A stretch of DNA of 64,000 nt. It comes from Bacteroidetes bacterium GWA2_40_15 (lineage in GTDB: Bacteria; Bacteroidota; Bacteroidia; Bacteroidales; VadinHA17). The DNA lies in contig MENI01000005.1 of the NCBI GenBank assembly GCA_001768195.1, positions 34,999 to 98,998 of the forward strand, read 5' to 3'. The position numbers and the translations under genes were made by a program. Positions 1 through 8,467 of this stretch are shown piece by piece. The stretch's first letter is position 1; each line of letters opens with the position of its first letter. The notes beneath the pieces were generated by a model. It was given only the letters and a program-made list of their open reading frames with translations. It ran no database searches and was not told the origin of the DNA.

Positions 1-114
1 CTTAACTTCCATCGGTTTGGAACGCATAACGTTTTTTCCAAACTGCTTTGAAAATACAGCAGTACCGAATTTCTTTTTGGTTCTGCCGGTGATTGGATTC
101 TGTACAATTGCCAT
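1..114 (-). CDS. N-terminal 38 residues of a DUF6266-like protein (cut by window edge)
   Basis: The minus strand opens with ATG at 112-114 and reads 38 codons (begins MAIVQNPITGR) to the window edge without a stop. The short basic N-terminus with a GT-V-F pattern followed by V-MRSKP resembles the start of DUF6266-type proteins, which are common and uncharacterised in Bacteroidota. This is family resemblance from memory, and only the first part is visible. A ribosomal or phage-structural protein cannot be excluded. No function is proposed. Confidence 0.4.
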   Translation of the reverse strand, partial: MAIVQNPITGRTKKKFGTAVFSKQFGKNVMRSKPMEVK

Positions 115-508
115 TTTAATAATTTTTAAGTGAAACAATCCTGTTAATTAAGTGGACTTGATACGGATTTAGTAAGGCTTTTATACACATCTGCTCTAAT
201 CCATTTCAAAGATAAACCGAAAATGGTCATTATTTCACTAACATATTGATATTGTGACTGTAATGAATGTTTCTGCATCCATTTGCGTCAATTTACCAAA
301 ATTGATATTTATTTATAACTATTATGTTAAATAGCTTAGGGTTGATTTTTTTCTGGCACAAGCGGAATCCCTCGATGCCTCGGGACAGGCTCTGGTGGTG
401 GTTGGAGTGAAGCAACTTTTTGCTTTTGTGAGTCGGCGAGGGGCGGGGATTTTGCAGCACGGAGGATTGGGATAAAATATTATCTTATAACTTAGCTTGA
501 ATATGCCT
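115..508. other. Intergenic stretch, no gene recognised
   Basis: About 390 bases lie between the first partial gene and the GDCCVxC gene. Positions 115-340 are very AT-rich, as expected of a promoter region. Positions 350-470 are markedly GC-richer than the flanks and look like a decayed or imported piece. An 86-residue open frame across it is Pro/Arg/Thr-rich with no recognisable domain. I see no RNA gene, repeat copy or transposase here. Confidence 0.5.
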
Positions 509-721
509 TTAACAACAACTTTTGTCCAATTGTATTGATGGGCAAGGAACTGATCCAAAGGAACAGTATACGCAACAATCACCAGTTAATGGTTTTAGAG
601 GAGCTTTACATTTTGTGCATTCATAAAAGAATTGGCATGAATCAGTCGGCATGGTCTCCTGTTTTTCAAATCCACAAACAGGACAAGTTATCGTTGAGTT
701 TAATTGAACCTTTTTAGTCAT
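509..721 (-). CDS. GDCCVxC-motif small zinc-ribbon-like protein
   Basis: A 70-residue protein. It has a CPVCG knuckle near residues 13-17, an ECTKCKA pair near 34-40, and the diagnostic GDCCVYC block near residues 47-53 followed by SFGSVPCP. This is the signature of the GDCCVxC (seleno)protein family. Family members are small, often sit near metal-resistance genes, and in some genomes carry selenocysteine in the motif; here ordinary Cys codons are used. The many paired Cys suggest metal binding. The role is unknown. It stands alone, with AT-rich gaps on both sides. Confidence 0.8.
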   Translation of the reverse strand: MTKKVQLNSTITCPVCGFEKQETMPTDSCQFFYECTKCKAPLKPLTGDCCVYCSFGSVPCPSIQLDKSCC

Positions 722-808
722 GTTAAAGGGACTTTTTCAATCATGTAAATGTTTGATTTATATCCTATAAGCCATAATGTTCATTAGAAAAATTATGTCT
801 TGATGCCA

Positions 809-1477
809 TTACAGGTTGTTTTTAGTCACTTTTAACCATATCCCAATCATCTGAAATATTAATATAATGACAAAAAGTGGTAGATATAACAAGTAAATAA
901 GATTTTGATCTTCTTTACCTATAATGTAGTAGTAACAATGAATAATAATAAGAATAAACATTATGTAAGATGATCGCTGAATATTTTTCCATCTGGAGGG
1001 ATGCAGTTTTTTCAATAAGTAATCATTTGAAGTTATGAGTAGAAGTATGATTATCAGGGCTGATAATAATCCAGTATAATTTGCTAATCCAAAATTATCA
1101 AGACGGACATGATAGCCATCTTCAGTTTTATTCAGGAAGTATAGCCAAGTTTTGCCTCTGAGATGTACAAATAGTCCCGCTACTGAATGGATAATAGCCA
1201 AAGTACCGCCAATTATACTTATGTCACGTCTAAGATATGTTGAAACCGGATTTATATTTTTAAGCAACAAACTAATTGATCCAATAATTAGTGAAATTGA
1301 AAGTATTATTATTGAGATATATCCTGATGCTTGAGTGATAAAAGCAATGAAGTTTCTATTGCCCCTGTTGAAATAAAAAATTAATCCAGCTAATAAAACC
1401 AAAGCTAACAGTGGAAAATAATGTTTTTTTAATCTTAAGATGATCTTATCCATAATCCATTGATTTTTTAAACGCAA
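809..1477 (-). CDS. Ferric reductase-like transmembrane (heme b) protein
   Basis: A 222-residue integral membrane protein with about six hydrophobic segments. The core has RRDISIIGG followed by IIHSVAGLFVH, then LHPSRWKNIQRSSY and an IIIHCYYY segment. The spaced His residues in transmembrane helices and the LHPxxWKxLQR-like loop are typical of the ferric-reductase/MsrQ (YedZ) fold, which binds heme b and passes electrons across the inner membrane. No flavin or NAD domain is attached and no MsrP-type partner is adjacent, so the redox partner is unknown. Translation may begin at the internal Met at 1453 (MDKIILRL). Confidence 0.7.
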   Translation of the reverse strand: MRLKNQWIMDKIILRLKKHYFPLLALVLLAGLIFYFNRGNRNFIAFITQASGYISIIILSISLIIGSISLLLKNINPVSTYLRRDISIIGGTLAIIHSVAGLFVHLRGKTWLYFLNKTEDGYHVRLDNFGLANYTGLLSALIIILLLITSNDYLLKKLHPSRWKNIQRSSYIMFILIIIHCYYYIIGKEDQNLIYLLYLPLFVIILIFQMIGIWLKVTKNNL

Positions 1478-1539
1478 ATCAGTAAAATATTAAAATAGCT
1501 TTTTACTCAGGCAAATGTGAAGGCCAGGTCAATTTTCAT

Positions 1540-2202
1540 TTAAAACCTTCCAAATTTTAGCGATATATTGACATTAAAGCTATTCATAAGATTACTATTG
1601 GTCTTTGGCAAATCAAGTCCTGTGGTAAATCTGTAGCTGATACCTGTATCCAGCCGCATAAACTTAAATAGGTTAACTCCCACCACAACTCCGGGTTCAA
1701 TGATAAAAAAACTATCCCATGCATAGGCGTAGTCAGAATCTTCATAATGATTGCCATGTATGTAATCCATTCCCCATGTACTGTAGGCCAATCCGTCACC
1801 TCCAATAAGAAGCGGAAAGGCTACATTAATCTTTTTTAAAGGATTGATGCGATATTCCAGCTTTAATCCGCCATATCCTCCATAAAGATAAACATCAGCC
1901 GTATCATTGATCCCGCTGTATTTCAGGTTTTGAGAGTTCATTATTCCATAACCCGCAAGACCGATTGAAAAGGAATGATTAATAATTATTCCACCGCTCA
2001 TGCCCCCGAGGAATGCATCCCTGCCATCGAATTTAGTCCATGCAAAATCAGCGGAGACCCACCAGCCAATATGACCTGTTTTGTCGAAAAGTGTTTGTAT
2101 CTCATCTGATCCTTTCCTGGTTGTATCGGTTTTTGTTTCCTTTTGGGCCTGAATCGTGACAGACGTTACGAGAGTAAGAAATAAAAAAAGGATCTTTTTC
2201 AT
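1540..2202 (-). CDS. Secreted outer-membrane beta-barrel-like protein
   Basis: A 220-residue protein with a clear Sec signal peptide (KKILFLFLTL, cleaved after about residue 20 at IQAQ). The body alternates Gly/aromatic-rich strands such as GGYGGLKLEYRI and ends in NVNISLKFGRF, a terminal aromatic residue typical of Bacteroidota outer-membrane barrels. The size fits an 8-10-stranded porin-like or OmpA-barrel fold. No OmpA peptidoglycan-binding domain is present. Function unknown. It is separated from the MoeB-like gene upstream by about 30 bases, so the two may be co-transcribed. Confidence 0.65.
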   Translation of the reverse strand: MKKILFLFLTLVTSVTIQAQKETKTDTTRKGSDEIQTLFDKTGHIGWWVSADFAWTKFDGRDAFLGGMSGGIIINHSFSIGLAGYGIMNSQNLKYSGINDTADVYLYGGYGGLKLEYRINPLKKINVAFPLLIGGDGLAYSTWGMDYIHGNHYEDSDYAYAWDSFFIIEPGVVVGVNLFKFMRLDTGISYRFTTGLDLPKTNSNLMNSFNVNISLKFGRF

Positions 2203-2230
2203 ATGATATATTTTAAGTTCAACATACGTA

Positions 2231-3301
2231 CTAAATTACAAGGCTGTAAAGATTCTCAAGTTTATATAATTTCTGAAGATAGTTTATAACACTGGTGGAT
2301 CTGCTCCCAGACCTGCAATAGAAAGCAACTGCATCACAACCAGAAAATAGATTGATCTTACGACTGACATCATAATGGGGTATTGAGATTGTCTGAAAAC
2401 CAATGTCTTCATTATCCTCCTTGTCTCTGAGATCGATAACCAGAACTTTTGAGTTTTTTTCAAGCATTTTATTGAGTGCATCAGCGGATATTTCTTTGAC
2501 TGAATTATTCCTGCACGGACCATTATCTTCATATTCTCCCAATTCTGTAATCGGAGAAAATTCAAGATTTCTTTCAAATGAAGAAATCCAAGTATTAAAA
2601 TTGAGAGTGTCAATCATAAAGATCTTCCCTGAAAGGATTCCACCAAGTCCCAATATGATTTTGAAGACCTCTGTAGCCTGCATTGAACCTATTAAACCCG
2701 GAACAGATCCAATAACACCAAACTCTTCACAGGAAGGAACCTCAAGCGGATGAGGAGGTTCCGGATAAAGGCATCTAAGCGTTGGTCCATTATGGTAATT
2801 AAGCACCATAACCTGTCCTGAAAACTTATGTATTGCCCCGTAAACTAATGGCTTATTAAGTATTACGCAAGCATCATTTATTAAATATCGTGAAGCGAAA
2901 TTATCAGTACAATCAACAACTACATCATATTGTGAAATTAGTTTCAGAGCACATTCTTTATTTAACCTGATAAAATGAACATTAAAAATAACCTCCGGGT
3001 TCAGGATTTTCAGTCTCTCCCTTGCTACCAGAGGTTTAGGTTTTCCAATGTCTTTATGTGTATAAAGAACCTGCCTGTTTAGATTTGATTCATCGACCCA
3101 ATCATTATCTACAATACCAAGTGTCCCCACTCCAGCTGCTGTCAGATATTGAAGTACCGGGCATCCCAATGCACCTGCACCTACGACAAGAACGGAAGAT
3201 GCCTTTATCTTCATCTGCCCTTCTTTCCCTATTTCTGCCAGCCTTATCTGTCTGCTATATCTCGCAATCTCATCTTTCGTTAAAGTAGTATTACAGCGCA
3301 T
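2231..3301 (-). CDS. MoeB/ThiF-type adenylyltransferase with C-terminal rhodanese domain
   Basis: A 356-residue two-domain protein. Residues 1-250 form the E1-like adenylation domain: RYSRQIRL, nucleotide loop VVGAGALGCP, Asp/Arg region NLNRQVLY, and catalytic Cys in VPSCEEFGVIG. Residues about 265-356 are a rhodanese domain with active-site loop CRSGSRS. Enzymes of this build adenylate the Gly-Gly tail of ThiS/MoaD-type carriers, and the rhodanese Cys delivers sulfur, as in MoeBR/MoeZ. The first Cys of the usual CxxC zinc pair is replaced (GPTLRCLYPE) and the second pair is absent, so zinc is probably not bound. A second ThiF-like enzyme at 22025-22822 has the full zinc set. Its carrier partner is not adjacent. 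Confidence 0.85.
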   Translation of the reverse strand: MRCNTTLTKDEIARYSRQIRLAEIGKEGQMKIKASSVLVVGAGALGCPVLQYLTAAGVGTLGIVDNDWVDESNLNRQVLYTHKDIGKPKPLVARERLKILNPEVIFNVHFIRLNKECALKLISQYDVVVDCTDNFASRYLINDACVILNKPLVYGAIHKFSGQVMVLNYHNGPTLRCLYPEPPHPLEVPSCEEFGVIGSVPGLIGSMQATEVFKIILGLGGILSGKIFMIDTLNFNTWISSFERNLEFSPITELGEYEDNGPCRNNSVKEISADALNKMLEKNSKVLVIDLRDKEDNEDIGFQTISIPHYDVSRKINLFSGCDAVAFYCRSGSRSTSVINYLQKLYKLENLYSLVI

Positions 3302-3322
3302 AAATGAGATGGTTTTTTAAAG

Positions 3323-3940
3323 TTATTCTTCAGTTTTTTTCTGATGACACTGCTTATCCAGATCAGACAGGACTTCATTCATTGAGCCGGTTCTGTATCC
3401 GGTTAAATCAATCGTGATGTAGATGAACCCTGATTTCTTACATATATCTGTAAGTTGCCTCTTTAATTCCCATGCTTTGTTCATTTCCTCAGGAATAAAT
3501 TCAAATCGGGCAAGGTTTTCGTGACTTCTGATCCTGAACTGAGTGAATCCAAGGTTCCTTACTTCAAATTCTGCCATTGCCAATCGATCGAGTTTAACTT
3601 TTGTTATCTTTTCACCATAAGGGAAACGTGATGCAAGGCAGGCATAAGATTGTTTTGTAGCTGTCGGAAGCTGAAGTTTTGTAGACAAGTCTCTTATGTC
3701 GGTTTTGGAGAATCCAGATTCTGCAAGTGATGTTGCTTCCTCAAGTTCGTAAAATGGATATGTGCTTGATGTGGCAGTAATCAACAACAGATTATCTCCA
3801 TAAATATCTTTTGCGATTCTTGAAAGAAATGTGCTGTCAACTCCACCGGAAAAAGCTATGACTGCACTTTTATAAATATTAAGCCTGGCTTTCAGATTTT
3901 CTAATTTTTTTTCCATTTTTATATTATTATCATTCCCCAT
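3323..3940 (-). CDS. larE: LarE-like sulfur transferase with internal deletion
   Basis: The 205-residue frame keeps both ends of LarE, the ATP-dependent sacrificial sulfur transferase that builds the nickel-pincer cofactor. The N-terminal PP-loop SGGVDST sits near residues 31-37. The C-terminal half has KTDIRDLS, the Cys-bearing ACLASRFPYG block, and TIDLTGYRTGSMN. LarE proteins are normally about 270 residues. The roughly 70-75 residues that should follow TSLAE, including the conserved aromatic/Cys segment and the DG-NxDD region, are missing, with the frame preserved. It is therefore probably inactive. No larB, larC or nickel-dependent racemase is nearby. The start could also be the Met at codon 9. 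Confidence 0.7.
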   Translation of the reverse strand: MGNDNNIKMEKKLENLKARLNIYKSAVIAFSGGVDSTFLSRIAKDIYGDNLLLITATSSTYPFYELEEATSLAESGFSKTDIRDLSTKLQLPTATKQSYACLASRFPYGEKITKVKLDRLAMAEFEVRNLGFTQFRIRSHENLARFEFIPEEMNKAWELKRQLTDICKKSGFIYITIDLTGYRTGSMNEVLSDLDKQCHQKKTEE

Positions 3941-3975
3941 CCATTATGTAATCTGTTCACCTTAATTATAAGTAT

Positions 3976-4149
3976 TTAATTATTCACTTTTAATAAACTT
4001 GCATTGATAGTAACAACAACTGTACTTGCCGACATTAAAACAGCACCGGCAGCAGGACTTAACAATATACCCAGTTTATATAGTACCCCTGCCGCCAAAG
4101 GTAATGCTATTATATTATACCCTGTTGCCCAGATGCTTGATATTATTAG
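3976..4149 (-). pseudogene. C-terminal stub of a heavy-metal P-type ATPase
   Basis: In one minus-strand frame the translation reads [17 protein letters not shown], then [17 protein letters not shown] and [12 protein letters not shown] before a stop at 3976-3978. This is the last transmembrane hairpin of Cu/Zn-type P1B ATPases. Everything upstream (A, P and N domains) is absent, and the frame breaks at the inverted repeat at 4153-4197. It is a remnant left after deletion or insertion, not a functional gene. Confidence 0.75.
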
Positions 4150-4152
4150 TTA

Positions 4153-4197
4153 TTTGGTGGACTGTGGTCGGGCTACGCCCTCCCTTCGTCCACCAAA
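4153..4197. repeat. 10-bp perfect inverted repeat abutting the ATPase stub
   Basis: TTTGGTGGAC at 4153-4162 is matched by GTCCACCAAA at 4188-4197, with a GC-rich loop. It lies exactly where homology to the P-type ATPase ends, so it may mark the end of an inserted repeat. The following 4198-4484 is AT-rich with no recognisable gene. Confidence 0.45.
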
Positions 4198-4484
4198 CAG
4201 TTAAAGGTACATCAATCTTAAAATCTTCAATATATGTCAAAGAACTTACCCCAATCCGATAGTTGTCATGTGGCACAAATAAAGGGGGCAGTATTAAAAA
4301 ATGTAAACGAACTCTTGACACAGTATTTTCCTTAGAAAGTGTAACGAACTTATGACATATTACAATTAAGGTCTTAAAAAAAAGTTTAAAAAACTATCTC
4401 TATTTTTCATGTTCCCGGAAACATTGGCAATTAAAAATTAGAATTAATGGAACATACTCATAACAAAAGAATTAGCATGTTACT

Positions 4485-5082
4485 TCATACTAATCTGTGG
4501 GTTGGATTTGGGAATCCCGGTTTAAAATAAGAAAGGAATTTTTCATTAATTTTTACACCGTCATGGGATTTCAATTGATTTAGATTATCAAAAAGAATTT
4601 TTCGTAACTCATCAGGTGATGTTTGTATGCGGGCATTAACCAGAAGGTCAACAGAACCGCACTTTTCAAAAACTAACGGTTCCTGAATAGATTTATCTAA
4701 AATTGTTGTATAGCTTAATTTTAAGAATTGATTATTAAATGATAAGAAATATTTTAAATGCCCTATTGGTAAACCTTTCTGCATAATGTCGGATGTCAAC
4801 TTTTTAATAAAATCGTATGCAAGCTCAACCGATGAATTATTAGTACTGATAATTTCAATTTCCTCATCAAGCCAGGCAAGATTAGCCTCCCCTTTGCCAT
4901 ATTTAGCATAATCAACTTCAATTACCTTGTGTTCCTGTATTTTCTGTTGTTTACTGATAATTGCCTTGATCATTTGTAATAACTGAGGTTGTACTACCTT
5001 TATCAGATAGGATTTTACAGGCATTTGCAATTGCAGTGGTTTTGCCACTACCCAGAAAACCTCCAACTAAATGAATTTTCAT
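4485..5082 (-). pseudogene. CobW-like GTPase, frameshifted and internally deleted
   Basis: The true start is the ATG at 5080-5082, giving MKIHLVGGFLGSGKTTAIA, a textbook CobW/P47K Walker A. That frame reads on to ITNDQGNYQ and stops. The rest of the open frame (down to 4485) is in another phase and matches the C-terminal part of such proteins (YGKGEANLAWLDEE). The whole central GTPase body, including the Walker B and NKxD regions, is missing. The gene has thus suffered a deletion that also changed frame. Family members are metal-insertion or metal-binding GTPases; this one's target is unknown. It follows the cyclase-like fragment by about 20 bases, as in an operon. Confidence 0.7.
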
Positions 5083-5911
5083 ATTTTAGGTATTTGACAT
5101 CATTCATACAGAAACCTCCGCAAAGCCTCCAAATAGTATTCCCATCCGAATTTTGCTGCGATAGCAAATATTTTTTGGCTGAAGTAACCATGGTTATCAG
5201 TTTTTCTTTTATTTCATTTCGGGCAAATCTTTTTAACAGGCAATCTTCCAAATAAATGCAAACCTTGGCGGTGCCATATACCGGGTTCTTCTTATCATCC
5301 GTTAGTTGATTGCCAAACCATAACGGAAGCCAATGGCCATCGTTTGCCTGGTGTTTTTGTAAATAACCGACGGCTTTTATTGCACTTCTATAAATTCTGC
5401 GGTGTAAATGAAAAGGAATGCTATTCCCCAGTTTTTCTAAGGAGCTAAGTAAAGCCAGCAAAGCATGGCCCGTTAAATCGGCACAACTGCTGTCGAATGG
5501 TAAATGTCCCCATCCTATGCAAAAAGTGGGAAAACCTCCATCGGAATTTTGTAAACCAACCAGCCATTTACATCCGTTTACAATAGCATCGATATCTTCC
5601 TGGTTTCCTTCATACATTTCCAGTAAAGCCAATATAGCTCCCGGGGTATCATCGGCATCTGGTACGGAACCCGGATAGTTTGTCCATCCCCAACCTCCGG
5701 GTTTTGCTTCGTTAAACGGATGTTTCTCCTTATATTGAATGGTAAGAAGGTGTTTTTTTAATTGTAGAATATTTTCACGGGGTAAAACTGATTGCAGTTG
5801 AGTTCCCAGCGCTTTTATGCTGAGGGTTGCTACCCAGGTGGATAAGTCGGTATCGATACTATCGGGAGTACCTACATACAAAAGGAGAACTGCTGTTTTT
5901 GATTTTATGAC
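5048..5911 (-). pseudogene. Terpene-cyclase/prenyltransferase-repeat fragment joined to a ferrochelatase-like N-terminus
   Basis: From residue about 15 onward the 277-residue frame is a squalene-hopene-cyclase/prenyltransferase alpha-alpha barrel. It has VPDADDTPGAILAL (class II DxDD-like acid motif), repeated QNSDGGF and a final QQNSDG motif. The family is usually much longer, so the N-terminal barrel is missing. The first codons read KTAVLLLYVGTPDS (5869-5911), which resembles the start of HemH ferrochelatase (K-AVLLVNLGTPDS) rather than a cyclase. Near 5145 the frame also slips: another phase gives GWEYYLEALRRFLYE and a stop at 5104-5106, a more natural end ahead of the GTPase gene. I read this as a deletion chimera, probably nonfunctional. 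Confidence 0.6.
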
Positions 5912-5912
5912 G

Positions 5913-6350
5913 CTACCGGTAAATAAAATAAAATGTCACGGAAACTATGGTAATTAATGTGGCTACACCATAATAAAATGAAGCATATGCAAAACGGTTT
6001 TTATCGACGGTGGTTTTACGGATAAATATTCCTCCGATCTGTGAGAGGATCAGGGCGAACGTCATGAAATAAAAATGTTCTACCACCCAAAACCTCAACG
6101 ATACCTGCTTTATGGCATGCTGAATACCCAATGTCGATTTAGACGAGGGGTTGATAAAGAAATACATTATAATCCCATGCACAAGAGTAAGGTATAACAG
6201 TGCCATAAACAGATATGCCATGTATCTATCTGTTTTCGTATACTTCAGGTTTTTCGACAATCCTACTATAGATCTTGCAGTTACTGCTATGGCCATAAGG
6301 AGAAAAACAGAACTTGTGATAATGTGTAATACGAGCAAAAACTTGTACAT
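5913..6350 (-). CDS. Four-helix membrane protein in the heme gene cluster
   Basis: A 145-residue protein with four predicted transmembrane segments: LLVLHIITSSVFLLMAIAV, MALLYLTLVHGIIMYFF, FYFMTFALILSQIGGIF and YGVATLITIVSVTFYFI. Conserved-looking His residues occur in helices 1 and 2 and in WVVEHFYF, which would suit heme or quinone contact. It lies between the broken hemG and the ferrochelatase-like fragment, so a role in late heme synthesis (HemJ-like) is conceivable. I do not recognise a definite HemJ signature. Its stop sits immediately before the ferrochelatase-like fragment. Confidence 0.6.
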   Translation of the reverse strand: MYKFLLVLHIITSSVFLLMAIAVTARSIVGLSKNLKYTKTDRYMAYLFMALLYLTLVHGIIMYFFINPSSKSTLGIQHAIKQVSLRFWVVEHFYFMTFALILSQIGGIFIRKTTVDKNRFAYASFYYGVATLITIVSVTFYFIYR

Positions 6351-6368
6351 AAAGTATAAAATTACAAA

Positions 6369-7090
6369 TCAAATTATATCAGCCAAATTTTTTCCTTGCT
6401 TTATACGGTCGTCCATACCTATACCGTCACGAAGATTTCCGCCGAATCCATCGAGTTCCTTGAGGGTAGCTTTTTTTTCACGTTCGTCTTTTTTTCAAAC
6501 ATCTTTTTTATTGAACCACCAATAAAACTGCCATAGTTTTGTTCAAGATTATAAAGTTTTTGGTATGCATATTTAGTGATCAACAGTGATGGATCACCGG
6601 AGTAAACACCAAGAATAAAGGGGTCTATGGCATAATCGAGAAAGCTTTGCCCCATCCGGCGTTTAACCATCTCACTGAGAGGTTCGTCGGGATTTGTCCC
6701 GCTGCTTCGGAATGGTTCTCCCAACAACCGGAATTTATCCTTTAGAGTGAAAAGAGGTGTGTTCACAGCCTGAATTGGTCCCATTGGCATTGGTTCCCAT
6801 ACTCCTTCCTTCAGGATGTAACGCTTATTTACTTTCTCACTGGCAATTTCACATTTGCATAGGCCGTTGAGGTCTTCGAAAAGTTCTGGTACTTCAGGGT
6901 TTCCAACTACTCCTGTATTTGGTCCCTCTTCGTAAGTAAAACCGTTCTCATGCCTGGTTTGAATTACTTCACCAGGTTTATCTTTTTCCTCAAGAAGAAT
7001 AAAATCCTTATTTTTCTTTTTCAGGTAAAAAGCAGTGGTCAACCCGGTGAGTCCGGCGCCTATAACAGCTACTTCAACAGTTTTTTCCAT
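6369..7090 (-). pseudogene. hemG: Protoporphyrinogen oxidase (HemG/HemY type), frameshifted and truncated
   Basis: The N-terminal half is clear: FAD loop VIGAGLTGLTTAFYLKK, then YEEGPNTGVVG and YAIDPFILGVYSGDP, the oxygen-dependent-type protoporphyrinogen/coproporphyrinogen oxidase family (normally about 450 residues). After FEKK the frame slips at an A-run near 6490-6496. One extra A would restore DEREKKAT and carry the reading to a stop at 6369-6371. Even so, the C-terminal half of the FAD enzyme is missing. The open frame is 223 residues. The gene starts 7 bases downstream of hemN in the heme operon. The homopolymer slip could be a sequencing error; the missing half could not. Confidence 0.75.
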
Positions 7091-7096
7091 GAGAAA

Positions 7097-8467
7097 TTAA
7101 ATCGTTTTTGAATACATACCTTGTTTAACTTCCAGTTGGGGATCAAAAGCCATTGCTATGTTGCGAACGATAAGCATTCCCTGCTGACTTACCCTGATGG
7201 ACTTGTTGTCCAGTGTAACCAATCCATCGTTCACAAATTCCGATAATTTACCGGCAGAATATTGTAGCGTGTTTTTCAGTTCATCTTCAGAAATACCGAA
7301 CTTATTGGCTATTTCATCAAAATTCAGATACCCGTTACACATCACCGAGTTAATAGCCTCGCGGCTGATTATTTCTCTTTTTGTAAGCCGATACCCTCTT
7401 TCAACAGCAAAATCGTTATTTTCGATAGCTTCAATATATTGCTGATAATCTTTGATATTCTGACTGTAAGAGTTCCACAGCTGGCTTATTCCACTTGAAC
7501 CGAAGACATACACCTGTCCGGTAGTTTCGCGTGTACAATATCCCTGGAAGTTCCGGTGCAGCTTTTTTTCTCTAAGAGCGATGGATAGATCATCCGAGGG
7601 TTTTGCATAATGGTCAAGTCCAACAGGAACATATCCGTTTAATGTGAGCATTTCATATGCCAGCCCGAACAACCTGAATTTTTCTTCAGTTGTTGGCAAC
7701 CCTATTTTCTCGAGCTTTTCCATTGATTTGTTAAACCACGGAACATGTGCATACGAGAAAGTTACCAGCCTGTCGGGCGATAATGCAAGTACCTGATTAA
7801 TTGAATCAGCAAACAATTCAGGTGTTTGCTTCGGCAAACCGTAAATAAGGTCGAGATTAATGCTTTTGAATCCTTTCTCCCGGATATGATGAAACAGTAC
7901 ATCCATCGGAAGCAGTGAAGGCAGTCTGTTTACAGCATCGAGTACCTCCCGGTGAAGATCCTGTACCCCAAGGCTGATACGATTAAACCCGGTTTCTGAC
8001 AGGGTATCGATGTTTTCGAGAGTGAGATACGCCGGACTACATTCCATAGCAATTTCTGCTCCGTTCTTAAATTCGAGGTTGGTTTTAAGGGTGTCCATAA
8101 TCTCTGCAACATATTCATAGGGAATGGAATTTGGAGTTCCTCCTCCCCAGTGGACCTGTGTCACTGTGCGTTTTTTATCGATCAGGGCCGAAACAGTATT
8201 AATCTCTTTGATCAGTGCCCTGACATACCTCTCTATATGGTTCTTTTCTTTTGCGATCCCTGTATTGCATCCACAAAAATGACATAATCGGGGGCAGAAA
8301 GGGATATGGATGTATATGGAAATATTCTCCGGCTTCTCATGATTTGAATCTATTACCGATTGTTTATAATCCTCTGCTGAATAACCGGTATGAAAAAATG
8401 TGGCCGGAGGATAACTTGTATATCTGGGTCCGGGCCTGTTATATTTTAATAGTATATTATCAACCAT
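7097..8467 (-). CDS. hemN: Oxygen-independent coproporphyrinogen III dehydrogenase
   Basis: 456 residues from the ATG at 8465-8467, chosen because MVDNILLKYNRPGPRYTSYP is the classic HemN N-terminus and its ATG overlaps the hemE stop (TAATG). The radical-SAM cluster motif is in IPFCPRLCHFCGCN (C-x3-C-x2-C), followed by VHWGGGTPN. The C-terminal HemN domain (YVFGSSGISQLW, then RGYRLTKREI) is complete. It converts coproporphyrinogen III to protoporphyrinogen IX without oxygen using SAM, which suits an anaerobe. It is the last intact step of the operon before the damaged hemG. Confidence 0.93.
   Translation of the reverse strand: MVDNILLKYNRPGPRYTSYPPATFFHTGYSAEDYKQSVIDSNHEKPENISIYIHIPFCPRLCHFCGCNTGIAKEKNHIERYVRALIKEINTVSALIDKKRTVTQVHWGGGTPNSIPYEYVAEIMDTLKTNLEFKNGAEIAMECSPAYLTLENIDTLSETGFNRISLGVQDLHREVLDAVNRLPSLLPMDVLFHHIREKGFKSINLDLIYGLPKQTPELFADSINQVLALSPDRLVTFSYAHVPWFNKSMEKLEKIGLPTTEEKFRLFGLAYEMLTLNGYVPVGLDHYAKPSDDLSIALREKKLHRNFQGYCTRETTGQVYVFGSSGISQLWNSYSQNIKDYQQYIEAIENNDFAVERGYRLTKREIISREAINSVMCNGYLNFDEIANKFGISEDELKNTLQYSAGKLSEFVNDGLVTLDNKSIRVSQQGMLIVRNIAMAFDPQLEVKQGMYSKTI

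Noticed and set aside
322-582. 86-residue minus-strand frame near the left end
   Set aside because: Overlaps the GDCCVxC gene, has low-complexity Pro/Thr/Arg content and no recognisable domain.
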